This document shows, piece after piece, positions 18,830 through 28,270 of a stretch of DNA of 64,000 nucleotides (positions are counted from its first letter, which is position 1; every line of letters begins with the position of its first letter). The notes under the pieces were generated by a model. That model saw nothing but the letters and a program-made list of their open reading frames with translations. It did no database searches and had not been told where the DNA came from. Both the position numbers and the translations under genes were made by a program. Source of the DNA: an uncultured Collinsella sp. (lineage in GTDB: Bacteria; Actinomycetota; Coriobacteriia; Coriobacteriales; Coriobacteriaceae); contig CABRHX010000006.1 of the NCBI GenBank assembly GCA_902470805.1, positions 1-64,000 on the forward strand, in the 5' to 3' direction.

Positions 18830-19699
18830 ATGGCCCAGATTACCGCCGCTATGGTCAAGCAGCTCCGCGAGATGACCGACTCCCCGATGATGGAGTGCAA
18901 GAAGGCTCTCGTCGAGGCTGACGGCGACATGGACGCCGCTGTCGACGTTCTGCGTAAGAACGGCCTTGCCAAGGCTGCCAAGAAGGCTGGCCGTGAGACC
19001 AACGAGGGCGCTGTTGCCGCGTTCGTCTCCGAGGATGGCAAGACCGGCGCTCTGCTCGAGCTCTCCTGCGAGACCGACTTCGTTGGCTCCAACGCCAAGT
19101 TCACCGGCTTTGCTTCCAAGGTCGCCGAGGTTGTCGCTACCACCGAGCCGGCCGATGTCGACGCTCTGCTCGAGAAGCCGATGGGCGAGGAGACCGTTTC
19201 CTCCGAGCTCACCGAGATGATTCACATCATGGGCGAGAACATGAAGATTTCCCGTTTCGCCGCCCGCAAGGCTGAGAACGGCGCGCTCGCTTCTTACATC
19301 CACATGGGTGGTAAGATCGGCGTTCTCGTCGAGTTTGCTTTCGAGAAGGCCGAGACCGCTCAGGCTGAGTCCTTCAAGACCTTTGCCCACGATGTTGCCC
19401 TTCAGGTTGCCGCTGTCGCCCCGATCTGCGCTACCCGCGATCAGGTTCCGGCCGAGACCGTCGAGCACGAGAAGCAGATCTACATGGCTCAGGCTGCCGA
19501 GTCCGGCAAGCCCGAGGCCATTCAGGAGAAGATGGCTGTCGGCCGTCTGGAGAAGTTCTACAAGCAGTCCGTGCTCACCGAGCAGGAGTTCATCAAGGAC
19601 AGCTCCCTCACTATCAAGAAGTACGCTGAGCAGGTCTCCAAGGAGCTCGGCGACACCATTACCGTCGTTGCCTTTGACCGTCTGGTCCGTGGCGAGTAA
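18830..19699 (+). CDS. tsf: Elongation factor Ts
   Basis: EF-Ts is the nucleotide exchange factor of EF-Tu. The 289-aa protein starts with the UBA-like region (QLREMTDSPMMECKKALVEADGD) that contacts EF-Tu, cited from residue 9. The core block ETNEGAVAAFV, the LSCETDFVGSN motif with its Phe contact and the later HEKQIYMAQ segment follow. ATG 18830 is preceded by GAAAGGAA. The strong hairpin at 19723 ends the operon. Confidence 0.98.
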   Translation: MAQITAAMVKQLREMTDSPMMECKKALVEADGDMDAAVDVLRKNGLAKAAKKAGRETNEGAVAAFVSEDGKTGALLELSCETDFVGSNAKFTGFASKVAEVVATTEPADVDALLEKPMGEETVSSELTEMIHIMGENMKISRFAARKAENGALASYIHMGGKIGVLVEFAFEKAETAQAESFKTFAHDVALQVAAVAPICATRDQVPAETVEHEKQIYMAQAAESGKPEAIQEKMAVGRLEKFYKQSVLTEQEFIKDSSLTIKKYAEQVSKELGDTITVVAFDRLVRGE

Positions 19700-19722
19700 A
19701 TAAGCTCTTGTAGCTGGTAATG

Positions 19723-19758
19723 AGCAGGCTGTGGGTTTTACTCACAGCCTGCTTTTTC
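19723..19758 (+). terminator. rpsB-tsf terminator
   Basis: AGCAGGCTGTG (19723-19733) pairs with CACAGCCTGCT (19743-19753), followed by TTTTC. Confidence 0.88.
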
Positions 19759-19817
19759 ATGGCTCTTCTTAGAGCCTTTGATAGAATGTTGAGAGTTCAA
19801 TCTAAAGGAGGATCGCT

Positions 19818-20540
19818 TTGTCCGACATCCGATATAAACGCGTGCTTCTTAAGCTTTCTGGCGAAGCACTGATGGGCGACGGCCACTATGGCATCGACCC
19901 CAAGGTTACCGACCATCTTGCCAAGCAGGTCAAGGAGCTGCTCGCCGCTGGTCATGAGGTCGGCGTCGTTGTCGGCGGCGGCAATATTTTCCGCGGCATG
20001 GCCGGCGCTGCCGGTGGCATGGAGCGTGCTCAGGCCGACTATATGGGCATGCTGGCAACCGTTATGAACGCGCTCGCCCTGCAGGATGCCTTCGAGCATA
20101 ACGATGTTCCCTGCCGCGTGATGAGCGCTATTCAGATGAACGAGATCTGCGAGCCCTATATTCGCCGTCGCGCCATCAACCACCTTTCCAAGGGCAACGT
20201 CGTTATTTTTGCCGCCGGTTCGGGCAATCCGTACTTTACGACCGACACCGCCGCGGCTCTTCGTGCGTGCGAGATCGGCGCCGAGATTCTGATCAAGGCC
20301 ACCAAGGTCGACGGCATCTATGACAAGGATCCCGTCAAGTGCGCCGATGCCGTCCGTTTTGACAAGATTACCTATCACGAGGTTCTCGTCCGCGGTCTGC
20401 AGGTTATGGATTCCACGGCTACGGCACTGTGCCAGGACAACCGTATGCCGATTTTGGTCCTCAACATCGATGGCGAGGACACCGTCAAGCGCGCGCTTTC
20501 GGGTGAGCCCGTCGGCACGCTCGTCTATCAGGAGGATTAA
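19818..20540 (+). CDS. pyrH: Uridylate kinase
   Basis: PyrH phosphorylates UMP to UDP. This amino-acid-kinase-fold protein is 240 aa: KRVLLKLSGEALMG, GVVVGGGNIFRG, MLATVMNALAL and the DTAAALRACEIGAEILIKAT region (seen as DTAAALRACEIG) with KVDGIYDKDP. TTG 19818 is the start, set by a strong AAAGGAGG (19804-19811). A TAGAAT -10-like box lies about 31 bp upstream of the start, after the tsf terminator, so transcription of the pyrH-proS block probably begins here. Confidence 0.97.
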   Translation: MSDIRYKRVLLKLSGEALMGDGHYGIDPKVTDHLAKQVKELLAAGHEVGVVVGGGNIFRGMAGAAGGMERAQADYMGMLATVMNALALQDAFEHNDVPCRVMSAIQMNEICEPYIRRRAINHLSKGNVVIFAAGSGNPYFTTDTAAALRACEIGAEILIKATKVDGIYDKDPVKCADAVRFDKITYHEVLVRGLQVMDSTATALCQDNRMPILVLNIDGEDTVKRALSGEPVGTLVYQED

Positions 20541-20542
20541 GC

Positions 20543-21079
20543 ATGGCAGAGAACATCACCGCCCACATGGACAAGTCGCTCGAGTCCCTCAAGCATAACT
20601 TCTCCAAGGTTCGTACCGGCCGCGCCAATGCCAACATTCTGTCCGACATCACCGTCGATTATTACGGTGTTCCCACGCCGGTCACGCAGGTTGCCGCCGT
20701 CAAGACTCCCGAGGCCCATATGCTGCTCATCGAGCCGTGGGACAAGGCACTCATCAATGCTATCGTCAAGGCCATCGGCGCTTCCGATCTGGGTATTACC
20801 CCCAACTCCGATGGCACCGTCGTTCGTCTTCCGTTCCCGGCTCCCACTGAGGAGCGCCGTCGCGAGCTCGTCAAGGAGTGCCGCGAGTACGCCGAGCAGG
20901 CCAAGGTGTCTATCCGTAACATCCGTCGCGACTTCAACAACAAGCTCGAGCGCGATGAGGAACTCACCGAGGACGATGTCCGTCGCGAGCAGGCCAAGGT
21001 CCAGAAGCACACCGATGAGTATGTCGCCAAGGTCGAGGAGCTTCTGAAGGAAAAAGAAGCCGAGGTCATGGAGATCTAA
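20543..21079 (+). CDS. frr: Ribosome recycling factor
   Basis: RRF splits post-termination ribosomes with EF-G. The protein is 178 aa, close to the usual 185. The characteristic three-helix bundle sequence shows KVRTGRANANILSDI, PVTQVAAVKTPE, IRNIRRDFNNKL and the final VEELLKEKEAEVMEI. AGGAGG (20530-20535) precedes ATG 20543 by 7 nt. It lies 2 bp after pyrH and 1 bp before uppS. Confidence 0.98.
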   Translation: MAENITAHMDKSLESLKHNFSKVRTGRANANILSDITVDYYGVPTPVTQVAAVKTPEAHMLLIEPWDKALINAIVKAIGASDLGITPNSDGTVVRLPFPAPTEERRRELVKECREYAEQAKVSIRNIRRDFNNKLERDEELTEDDVRREQAKVQKHTDEYVAKVEELLKEKEAEVMEI

Positions 21080-21080
21080 G

Positions 21081-21875
21081 GTGCAATACGACGAGCATAA
21101 ACTGGTCGAGTACTTTGCCGACGCCCCTGCGGGCGTCGGTTTTTCCGACCTTGACCTCAATAACATTCCGCACCATATCTCGTGCATCATGGACGGCAAC
21201 GGCCGTTGGGCCACGTCGCGCGGTCTTGCACGCACCGAGGGCCACAAGGCGGGTATCGTCTCGCTGCGCGAGATCATTACCGCCTGCGTGCGTCTGGGCG
21301 TCGACGTGCTTTCTGCCTATGCGTTTTCTACCGAAAACTGGAACCGCCCGCAGCATGAGGTCAACGTCTTGATGCATCTGTTTGCCAAGACGTTTATCGA
21401 CGAGCTGCCGCTTCTGAAGCGCGAAAACGTGCGTGTTGTCTTTTTGGGTGACATTTCCGCGCTGCCCAAGAAGACCCGCGACGTTTTTGAACGCGGTCTT
21501 GCCGAGTGCGCCGATCACACCGGTATGACGCTGGCGCTTGCCGTCAACTACGGCGCGCGTGCCGAGATTACCCGCGCTGTCCGTCAGATTGCACTCGACG
21601 CTGCCGCCGGTAAGATCGATCCTGCCGCAATTGATGACGACATGGTGGCTTCCCATCTCTATACCGCCGGCCTTCCCGATCCTGAGCTTGTGATTCGCAC
21701 CTCTGGTGAGCTGCGCCTTTCGAACTATCTGCTGTGGCAGGTGGCTTATTCCGAATTCTACGTCACCGATACCTATTGGCCCGACTTTGATCGTTGGGGC
21801 CTTGTCGACGCCATTTTGGCCTATCAGGGCCGTGACCGTAGGTTTGGTGGACTGAGTAAGACCGAGGAGGCTTAA
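21081..21875 (+). CDS. uppS: Isoprenyl transferase (undecaprenyl diphosphate synthase)
   Basis: UppS builds C55 undecaprenyl diphosphate for cell wall synthesis. The product is 264 aa. The substrate-binding ISCIMDGNGRWAT holds the catalytic Asp in MDGNGRWA; other blocks are SAYAFSTENWNRP, NYGARAEI, DPELVIRTSGELRLSNYLLWQ (cited to SNYLL) and the end YSEFYVTDTYWPDF. GTG 21081 begins one base after the frr stop, with GGAG in the frr end. About 25 residues precede the core, as in several coriobacteria. Confidence 0.96.
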   Translation: MQYDEHKLVEYFADAPAGVGFSDLDLNNIPHHISCIMDGNGRWATSRGLARTEGHKAGIVSLREIITACVRLGVDVLSAYAFSTENWNRPQHEVNVLMHLFAKTFIDELPLLKRENVRVVFLGDISALPKKTRDVFERGLAECADHTGMTLALAVNYGARAEITRAVRQIALDAAAGKIDPAAIDDDMVASHLYTAGLPDPELVIRTSGELRLSNYLLWQVAYSEFYVTDTYWPDFDRWGLVDAILAYQGRDRRFGGLSKTEEA

Positions 21876-21877
21876 TC

Positions 21878-22777
21878 GTGTCCGATCGTCCCAAGGCATC
21901 TGCTCCCAAGACGCCTGCGCGCAAAGCTGCCACTGCTGGAGCGCCTGCAGCTAAGAGCGGCACCGGTTCGTGGCTGGCGGGCTTTATTACCCGTGCCGCC
22001 GCCGGTATCGTCTACGCCGTTGTCTTTATCCTGTGCCTGGTTTTGGGTATCGTGCCCACGGCCATCTTTGTTTCCGTCATGAGCGGTCTGTGCTGCTATG
22101 AGTTTTTCCGTATGACAAGGCTCGATGGCAAGATGGCTAACGAGCGCATGGGTATCGCTGCCGCCGTACTCTTTCCGCTGTCGGCGTTGGGCGATTCGAT
22201 GTTGCTGAATGCCCTGCTTTTTGCCCTGATGCTCGCTGTGGGCATTTGGTATGTCTGGTCGCCGCGTACCCGCATCTCTGATGTGGCCGTGACGCTCATG
22301 GGCCCCATCTACACTGGCTTTATGCTGTCGGCTATCGTGCTGCTGCGCGATGCCGTGCCCGGTTTTGCCGGTGCCCTGCTTTCAGTGGGCGTTTGCGCGT
22401 CCCTTTGGGTCTCCGATTCGTTTGCCTACATCGTGGGCAGCCGTATCGGCAAGCACAAGATGGTTCCCAAGATCTCTCCCAAAAAGAGCTGGGAGGGGTT
22501 TGCCGGCGGCATCCTGGGCTCGGTTTTGATTTGGCTCATCCTGTGGGCGACGCACTTCTACAAGCTCAGCCTGCCCTATGCGCTGCTGTGCGGCGTGGTC
22601 GTGTCCATTCTGGGCGTTATCGGCGACCTTATCGAGTCGCGCATCAAGCGCGGTGTGGGCGTCAAGGATTCCGGCAACCTTATCCCGGGCCACGGCGGCA
22701 TGCTCGATCGTAGCGACTCGCTTATCTTCGGCTGCATCACCGCGCAGCTGTTGCTGATGATCGGAGGCGTGCTGTAA
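21878..22777 (+). CDS. cdsA: Phosphatidate cytidylyltransferase
   Basis: CdsA makes CDP-diacylglycerol from CTP and phosphatidate at the membrane. The protein is 299 aa: a 30-residue Ala/Pro/Lys-rich cytosolic head, about eight membrane segments, and the signature SPKKSWEGFAGG with the later VKDSGNLIPGHGGMLDRSDS motif (metal and CTP binding). GTG 21878 has GAGGAGG 7 nt upstream. Its stop overlaps the dxr start (TAATG). Confidence 0.96.
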   Translation: MSDRPKASAPKTPARKAATAGAPAAKSGTGSWLAGFITRAAAGIVYAVVFILCLVLGIVPTAIFVSVMSGLCCYEFFRMTRLDGKMANERMGIAAAVLFPLSALGDSMLLNALLFALMLAVGIWYVWSPRTRISDVAVTLMGPIYTGFMLSAIVLLRDAVPGFAGALLSVGVCASLWVSDSFAYIVGSRIGKHKMVPKISPKKSWEGFAGGILGSVLIWLILWATHFYKLSLPYALLCGVVVSILGVIGDLIESRIKRGVGVKDSGNLIPGHGGMLDRSDSLIFGCITAQLLLMIGGVL

Positions 22778-23964
22778 TGTCCTTCCAGACGACGTATGGC
22801 CCCGATGGACGCCTTTGCGTTGCCATCTTGGGTTGTACGGGCTCTATCGGCACCCAGGCGCTCGATGTGTGCCGCCAGCATGCCGATCGCCTGCAGGTGA
22901 CGGCGCTGTCCGTTAACTCCAGTACCTCCGAGCTCGTTGCCGCTGCCCGCGAGTTCTCGGTTCCGGCGGTTGCCGTGGCCGATGTCGATCATGGCGATGA
23001 CGCCGTGCTGCAGGAGTTGCCCGAGGGAACGAAGCTCGGCGTTGGCGCGCAGGCGGTTTGCGAGCTCGCGTGTCGCGACGATGTCGACTGCGTGCTTGTC
23101 GCTATTGTGGGCGCCGCCGGTCTCGAGGCGAGCCATGCGGCCTTGACCTCGAATAAGCGCCTTGCCCTTGCCAACAAGGAGTCCCTCGTCGTCGGTGGCG
23201 ACTTGCTTATGCCGTTGGCGCAACCGGGCCAGCTTATTCCAGTCGACTCTGAGCACTCCGCCATTTACCAGTGCTATCTGGGGGAGAACCCGCGCGAGGC
23301 TCATTGTATTTGGCTCACCTGCTCGGGTGGTCCGTTCTTTGGCCGCACGCGCGACGAGCTCGATCGCGTGACGCGTGCCGATGCCCTCGCGCATCCCACG
23401 TGGGCCATGGGTGCCAAGATCACCATTGACTCCGCCACCCTCATGAACAAGGGCCTGGAGCGAATTGAGGCCATGCATCTGTTTAACTGCGACCTCGATT
23501 TCATTAACGTGGTCGTGCAGCGTCAGTCCAAGATTCACTCTATGGTCGAGTTCGCCGACGGCTCCGTGATGGCGCATCTCGGTGCATCCGACATGCGTAT
23601 TCCCATCCAGTTCGCGTTCTCGTATCCCGAGCGTTGGGATACCCCGGCGCCTCGTATCGATTTCCGCGAGCTGGGGCAGCTCACGTTTGATGCTGCCGAC
23701 ATGGATACCTTCCGCTGTCTGGCACTGGCCGAGCGTGCCGGCAAGACGGGTGGCACCATGCCGTGCGTGCTCAATGCCGCCAACGAGGTTGCCGTCGATG
23801 CCTTCCTGCACGATGGCTGCAGCTTTACCGATATCGATCGCATTGTGGAATCCTGCATGGACGCCCACGATATGCAGGCGGTCGATTCGTTTGAGCAGCT
23901 TCGCGACATCGATGCGTGGGCGCGTGAAAAGGCTGCGCAGGTGCTCGCCGCAACCCGTTCCTAA
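22777..23964 (+). CDS. dxr: 1-deoxy-D-xylulose 5-phosphate reductoisomerase
   Basis: Dxr carries out the committed MEP pathway step, DXP to MEP, using NADPH and a divalent metal. The protein is 395 aa, with the nucleotide-binding GCTGSIGTQALDV, ALANKESLVVGG, the substrate/metal motif PVDSEHSAIYQC, CSGGPFFG and NKGLERIEAMHLF. ATG 22777 shares its A with the cdsA stop. With ispG two genes downstream, it forms the isoprenoid part of this cluster. Confidence 0.97.
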   Translation: MSFQTTYGPDGRLCVAILGCTGSIGTQALDVCRQHADRLQVTALSVNSSTSELVAAAREFSVPAVAVADVDHGDDAVLQELPEGTKLGVGAQAVCELACRDDVDCVLVAIVGAAGLEASHAALTSNKRLALANKESLVVGGDLLMPLAQPGQLIPVDSEHSAIYQCYLGENPREAHCIWLTCSGGPFFGRTRDELDRVTRADALAHPTWAMGAKITIDSATLMNKGLERIEAMHLFNCDLDFINVVVQRQSKIHSMVEFADGSVMAHLGASDMRIPIQFAFSYPERWDTPAPRIDFRELGQLTFDAADMDTFRCLALAERAGKTGGTMPCVLNAANEVAVDAFLHDGCSFTDIDRIVESCMDAHDMQAVDSFEQLRDIDAWAREKAAQVLAATRS

Positions 23965-23989
23965 CCCATAAGGATTGCTTTTTCGTTTT

Positions 23990-25351
23990 ATGGATACTGT
24001 TCTGAGCGTTCTCTCATCGGTCTTTTGGGGCCTGCTGATGCTTTCCGTCCTCGTGTTTTTGCACGAGGGCGGCCACTTTTTGGCGGCGCGTGCCTGCGGC
24101 GTCCGTGTGACCGAGTTCTTTTTGGGTCTGCCGTGCCGCTTTGACATCCATTACACGTCGCGTCGCATTGGAACCAAGTTTGGCGTGACCCCGCTGCTGC
24201 TGGGTGGCTACGCTGCCATCTGCGGTATGGATCCGACCGATGTTTCGTGCGCCGATCGCGTGCTCGCGGCTATCTATCGTCATGGTCGCGTGACCGTGGC
24301 CGACCTTGCTGTCGAGCTCGAGCTTTCCGAGGAGGTTGTGCTCGAGGCATGCGCCCTTTTGCTGGGCTGGGGCTCCATCGCGCCCTGGTATGAGGAAGGG
24401 GAGAAGCCCTCGCCGAGCTACTATCCCACCAAGTACCAGACTCTGCCGCGTGACGCGGCGGGTTATACCACCTTTGACGGCCGTCGGTTCGATCGCGGGC
24501 ATGCGACTGCCGAGGGCGATGTATGGGAACTGCCGTGCGACGAGGCCGAATTCCTTGCGCGCGAGCGCTCGCACACCTATTTGGGCCAGGGCTTTGTCAA
24601 GCGTGCCTTTATGCTGCTTGCGGGCATTATCGTCAATATCCTGACGGGTTTTTTGCTCCTTATGAGCATCTATTCCATCGCAGGTGTCACCGTGCCGGTG
24701 GATACCAATGTGATTGGCCAGGTTGACGAAGGCTCGATTGCCGCCTCGGCGGGAATCGAGGGCGGCGACGCGATTCTTTCGGTCGACGGAGTATCGTGCT
24801 CTACCTGGATGGACGTTTACGATGCCATCGGCAAGGCTGCCGGTAAGGACGATATCGCCATTGAGTACGAGCGTGACGGTAAGCAGCATTCGATCACGGT
24901 TGCGCTCAAAGAGGACGATCGCCTAGGTGTGTATGCCTCTACGCAGGTGGTCCGTTTAGACCCCATCACGTCGGCTCGCCTGTCGTTCTCCTATGTTGTG
25001 CAGACAGCGGAGGGCGTGATGCGCCTGCTCCAGCCGCAGCATACGATGGAGATTCTCGATCAGTCCTCTTCGATCGTGGGTATTAGCGTTATGTCCTCAC
25101 AGGCTGCTGCTGCCGGCCCTGCCACGTTCCTTTCGTTTGCCGCCCTCATTTCATTCTCGCTTGGCTTTATGAACCTGCTGCCCATCCCGCCACTCGATGG
25201 CGGCAAGCTAGTCATCGAGATCATTCAGAAGATTGCGGGCCGCGAGCTTCCGCTCAAGGTCCAGACGATTGTGAGCTATGTGGGCATCGCGCTCTTTGCG
25301 CTGCTGTTTGTCTATATGCTTCGTTCCGACATCCTTCGATTTATTCTGTAG
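23990..25351 (+). CDS. rseP: RseP-type site-2 protease with an inserted domain
   Basis: This intramembrane zinc metalloprotease is 453 aa, with HEGGH (residues 25-29) in the first membrane helix, a PDZ domain (about 228-300, starting VGQVDEGSIAASAGIEGGDAI, cited in part: GSIAASAGIEGGD) and the second motif NLLPIPPLDGGKL in the penultimate helix. Between the first helix region and the PDZ, about 110 residues (84-195) replace the usual short loop. The first half looks like a small helix-turn-helix or winged helix (ADRVLAAIYRHGR, VTVADLAVELELSEE, CALLLGWGSI). ATG 23990 is chosen; SD AAGGA is 15 nt away, so TTG 23975 cannot be excluded. The gene lies between dxr and ispG as usual. Confidence 0.93.
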   Translation: MDTVLSVLSSVFWGLLMLSVLVFLHEGGHFLAARACGVRVTEFFLGLPCRFDIHYTSRRIGTKFGVTPLLLGGYAAICGMDPTDVSCADRVLAAIYRHGRVTVADLAVELELSEEVVLEACALLLGWGSIAPWYEEGEKPSPSYYPTKYQTLPRDAAGYTTFDGRRFDRGHATAEGDVWELPCDEAEFLARERSHTYLGQGFVKRAFMLLAGIIVNILTGFLLLMSIYSIAGVTVPVDTNVIGQVDEGSIAASAGIEGGDAILSVDGVSCSTWMDVYDAIGKAAGKDDIAIEYERDGKQHSITVALKEDDRLGVYASTQVVRLDPITSARLSFSYVVQTAEGVMRLLQPQHTMEILDQSSSIVGISVMSSQAAAAGPATFLSFAALISFSLGFMNLLPIPPLDGGKLVIEIIQKIAGRELPLKVQTIVSYVGIALFALLFVYMLRSDILRFIL

Positions 25352-25364
25352 GGGAGTGTTTGGA

Positions 25365-26447
25365 TTGTCTTTATCCCATCCTTTGCCTCGCGAGCTGACG
25401 CGCCCCGTGCATGTGGGCGGCGTGCAGATCGGTGGCGGCGCGCCGGTGGTGGTCCAATCTATGACCTGCACCGATACCGCTGATGCCCAGGCAACGCTTG
25501 CGCAAGTGTGCGCGTTGGCGCAGGCTGGCTGCGATATCGTGCGCGTGAGCGTGCCCTCCGAGGCCGCGCTTGAGGGCTTCCGCACCATCTGTGCCGAGTC
25601 TCCGGTGCCGATTGTCGCCGATATCCACTTTAACCATAAGCTCGCCATTGGTGCCGTTGAGGCCGGTGCCGCCAAGCTGCGCATCAATCCCGGCAATATC
25701 GGCGATTGGGCCAAGGTTGACGCGGTGATCGATGCTGCGGGTGCCGCGGGCTGTGCGATTCGCATTGGCGTGAACGCGGGCTCGCTTGAGCAAGATATTG
25801 CCGAGCGCGACGACCTCACGCAGCCCGAAAAGCTCGTGATGTCGAGCGAGCGCTTCGTCAAGCACTTTGAGGATCGCGGCTTTACGAACATTGTGCTTTC
25901 GGCCAAGGCCCATAGCGTGCAAACGACGCTCGATACCTATCGAGCCCTGTCACGTGAGATTCCCCACGTTCCGCTTCACCTGGGCGTGACGGAGGCGGGG
26001 ACCAAGCTTCAGGGCACCATCAAGAGCTCTGTAGGCTTGGGTATCTTGCTTTCCGAAGGCATCGGCGACACCATGCGTGTGTCGCTCACGGCCGATCCGG
26101 TTGAGGAGCCGCCGGTCGCCTGGGGAATTCTACAGTCGCTGGGCCTGCGTCGCCGTGGTCCCGAGATTGTCTCGTGCCCCACGTGCGCCCGCTGCCAGGT
26201 TAACCTCATTCCCATCGCCGAGGAGGTCACCGAGCGGCTTAAGAACTATTCCGCGCCGCTTTCGATTGCCGTCATGGGATGTGCCGTTAATGGCCCCGGT
26301 GAGGCTTCTGATGCCGACCTGGGCGTTGCTTGCGGACGTGGTCAGGCCTTGCTCTTTTCGCATGGCCAGATCATTGGTAAAGTAGCTGAGGACCAAATTG
26401 TCGACGCGCTTATGGCAGAGGTCGACAAGCTTATTGAGGAGAAATAA
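25365..26447 (+). CDS. ispG: 4-hydroxy-3-methylbut-2-enyl diphosphate synthase
   Basis: IspG (GcpE) converts MEcPP to HMBPP using a [4Fe-4S] cluster. The protein is 360 aa: TIM-barrel start VQSMTCTDTADAQAT, VADIHFNHKLAIGA, RINPGNIG, and the cluster ligands CPTCARC with the later Cys in VMGCAVNGPGEA. TTG 25365 is chosen with GGGGAG (25351-25356) 8 nt upstream; longer versions lack an SD. It starts 13 bp after rseP and abuts proS. Confidence 0.96.
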   Translation: MSLSHPLPRELTRPVHVGGVQIGGGAPVVVQSMTCTDTADAQATLAQVCALAQAGCDIVRVSVPSEAALEGFRTICAESPVPIVADIHFNHKLAIGAVEAGAAKLRINPGNIGDWAKVDAVIDAAGAAGCAIRIGVNAGSLEQDIAERDDLTQPEKLVMSSERFVKHFEDRGFTNIVLSAKAHSVQTTLDTYRALSREIPHVPLHLGVTEAGTKLQGTIKSSVGLGILLSEGIGDTMRVSLTADPVEEPPVAWGILQSLGLRRRGPEIVSCPTCARCQVNLIPIAEEVTERLKNYSAPLSIAVMGCAVNGPGEASDADLGVACGRGQALLFSHGQIIGKVAEDQIVDALMAEVDKLIEEK

Positions 26448-28169
26448 ATGACCCGAGCAATGTATATGTCTAAGCTCTATGCGCCGACGCTTAAAGAGGA
26501 TCCGGCGGACGCTGAGCTCGCCAGCCACCGCCTGCTGCTCCGTGCCGGCATGATCCGCAAGGAGGCCGCCGGTCTGTATTCCTACCTGCCGCTCGCATGG
26601 CGCTCGATTCGCAAGATTGAGAACATCGTGCGCGACGAGATGGACGCCGCCGGCGCCCAGGAGCTTATGATGCCTATCATGGTCGATGCCGAGTTGTGGC
26701 GTGAGTCCGGCCGTATCGATGCCTATGGCAAGGAGCTTGTGCGCTTTGACGACCGTCATGGTCGCGAGTTCGTGCTGGGCCCCACGCACGAGGAGACCGT
26801 CACGGCCCTGGTGCGCAACGAGCTGCGCTCCTATAAGCAGCTGCCAGTGAACCTCTATCACATCCAGGATAAGTTCCGCGACGAGTTCCGTCCCCGTTTT
26901 GGCCTGATGCGCGGTCGCGAGTTCATCATGAAGGATGCCTACAGCTTCTCCGCCACGCAGGAGAGCTTGCAGGAGGAGTATGACAAGATGAAGCAGGCCT
27001 ACGCTAACATTTGCGAGCGCTGCTACATCAAGGCCTTGCCCGTCGTTGCCGACTCCGGCGAGATCGGTGGCGATACCTCCGTCGAGTACATGGCTTTGGC
27101 CGACGCCGGCGAGGCTTCGCTCGTCTATTGCGATGACTGCGGTTTTGCCGCCGATGATGAGGCTGCAAGCACCAAGGTCGTCGTGACTGAGGGTCCCGGT
27201 GACGGTACGCTTACCAAGGTCGAGACTCCGGGCATGGGCACCATTGAGGCCGTTGCCAAGTTCTTTGGGTTCCCCGAGAACGGCACGCGCAAGTCCCTGG
27301 CGCTCATCGATGCCGAGGGCAAGCCCGTCGTGGCCATCGTCCCGGGCGATCATGAGCTCAACGACTGCAAGGCCGAGCATGTCTTTGGCAAGGGTTATCG
27401 CATGATGACGGACGAGGAGCTCCAGACCTACGGTCTGCACAAGGGCTTTATCGGACCGGTTAACTTGCCCGAGGGCATCCGTCTGGTGTGCGACGAGAGC
27501 CTGCGCGAGTCCAAGCAGTGGGCCTGCGGTGCCAACGAGGTCGATTATCACTTTACCGGTGCCTGCCCCGAGCGCGACTTTACCGTCGATGAGTGGGCAG
27601 ATCTGGTCACCGTCGTTGCCGGCGATCCCTGCCCGCACTGCGGCAAGCCGCTCTCTGCTGCTCGCGGCATCGAGGTCTCGCAGGTCTTCCAGCTGGGTAC
27701 CAAGTATTCCGAGGCCATGGGCGCCACCTTTATGGACGAGGACGGCAAGGAGAAGCCGCTTATCATGGGTTGCTACGGCGTGGGCGTGTCCCGCTCGCTT
27801 GCTGCCGTCGTGGAGCAGCACAACGACGAGCACGGTATCGTCTGGCCGGTTTCCGTTGCCCCGTACGAGGTCGCTGTGATTCCGCTCGATCCCAAGAAGG
27901 AGGAGTGCGCAACCGTCTGCGACCAAATCGTCGAGGGCTTGTGCGCCGAGGGTATCGAGGTCGTCGTCGACGACCGTGACGAGCGTCCCGGCTTTAAGTT
28001 TGCCGATAACGACCTTATGGGATTCCCGTATCAGGTGGTGCTTGGCAAGCGTGGCCTTAAGAATGGCACCGTTGAGCTCAAGGACCGTGCCACGGGCGAG
28101 CGCGAGGACGTGGCGATTGACGAGGTCGTCGCCAAGGTTGCCGCGCTTGTTAAGGCGGCCCGCCGTTAA
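26448..28169 (+). CDS. proS: Prolyl-tRNA synthetase, bacterial type with editing domain
   Basis: This class II synthetase is 573 aa. Motif 1 lies around AAGLYSYLPLAWR, motif 2 around DKFRDEFRPRFGLMRGREF and motif 3 near GCYGVGVSRSLAA. The INS editing domain lies between motifs 2 and 3 (about residues 230-390), with TRKSLALIDAEGKPVVAIVPGDHELN, cited to GDHELN. A C-terminal anticodon-binding domain (ISVAPYEVAVIPLD-like VSVAPYEVAVIPLD) follows. ATG 26448 follows GAGGAG (26435-26440). It is the last gene of the pyrH-proS block, closed by a strong terminator. Confidence 0.97.
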   Translation: MTRAMYMSKLYAPTLKEDPADAELASHRLLLRAGMIRKEAAGLYSYLPLAWRSIRKIENIVRDEMDAAGAQELMMPIMVDAELWRESGRIDAYGKELVRFDDRHGREFVLGPTHEETVTALVRNELRSYKQLPVNLYHIQDKFRDEFRPRFGLMRGREFIMKDAYSFSATQESLQEEYDKMKQAYANICERCYIKALPVVADSGEIGGDTSVEYMALADAGEASLVYCDDCGFAADDEAASTKVVVTEGPGDGTLTKVETPGMGTIEAVAKFFGFPENGTRKSLALIDAEGKPVVAIVPGDHELNDCKAEHVFGKGYRMMTDEELQTYGLHKGFIGPVNLPEGIRLVCDESLRESKQWACGANEVDYHFTGACPERDFTVDEWADLVTVVAGDPCPHCGKPLSAARGIEVSQVFQLGTKYSEAMGATFMDEDGKEKPLIMGCYGVGVSRSLAAVVEQHNDEHGIVWPVSVAPYEVAVIPLDPKKEECATVCDQIVEGLCAEGIEVVVDDRDERPGFKFADNDLMGFPYQVVLGKRGLKNGTVELKDRATGEREDVAIDEVVAKVAALVKAARR

Positions 28170-28200
28170 TCGACGATTTCGCTTGTAGTTCGATATACGG

Positions 28201-28250
28201 GACGGCCCCGCATTTCTCCAGATCGGGGAGATGCGGGGCCGTCCTTTTAT
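28201..28250 (+). terminator. proS terminator
   Basis: GACGGCCCCGCAT (28201-28213) pairs with ATGCGGGGCCGTC (28231-28243), with a further CTCC/GGAG inner pair, and is followed by CTTTTAT. Confidence 0.9.
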
Positions 28251-28270
28251 CTTGTGGCATCCTCGATATC

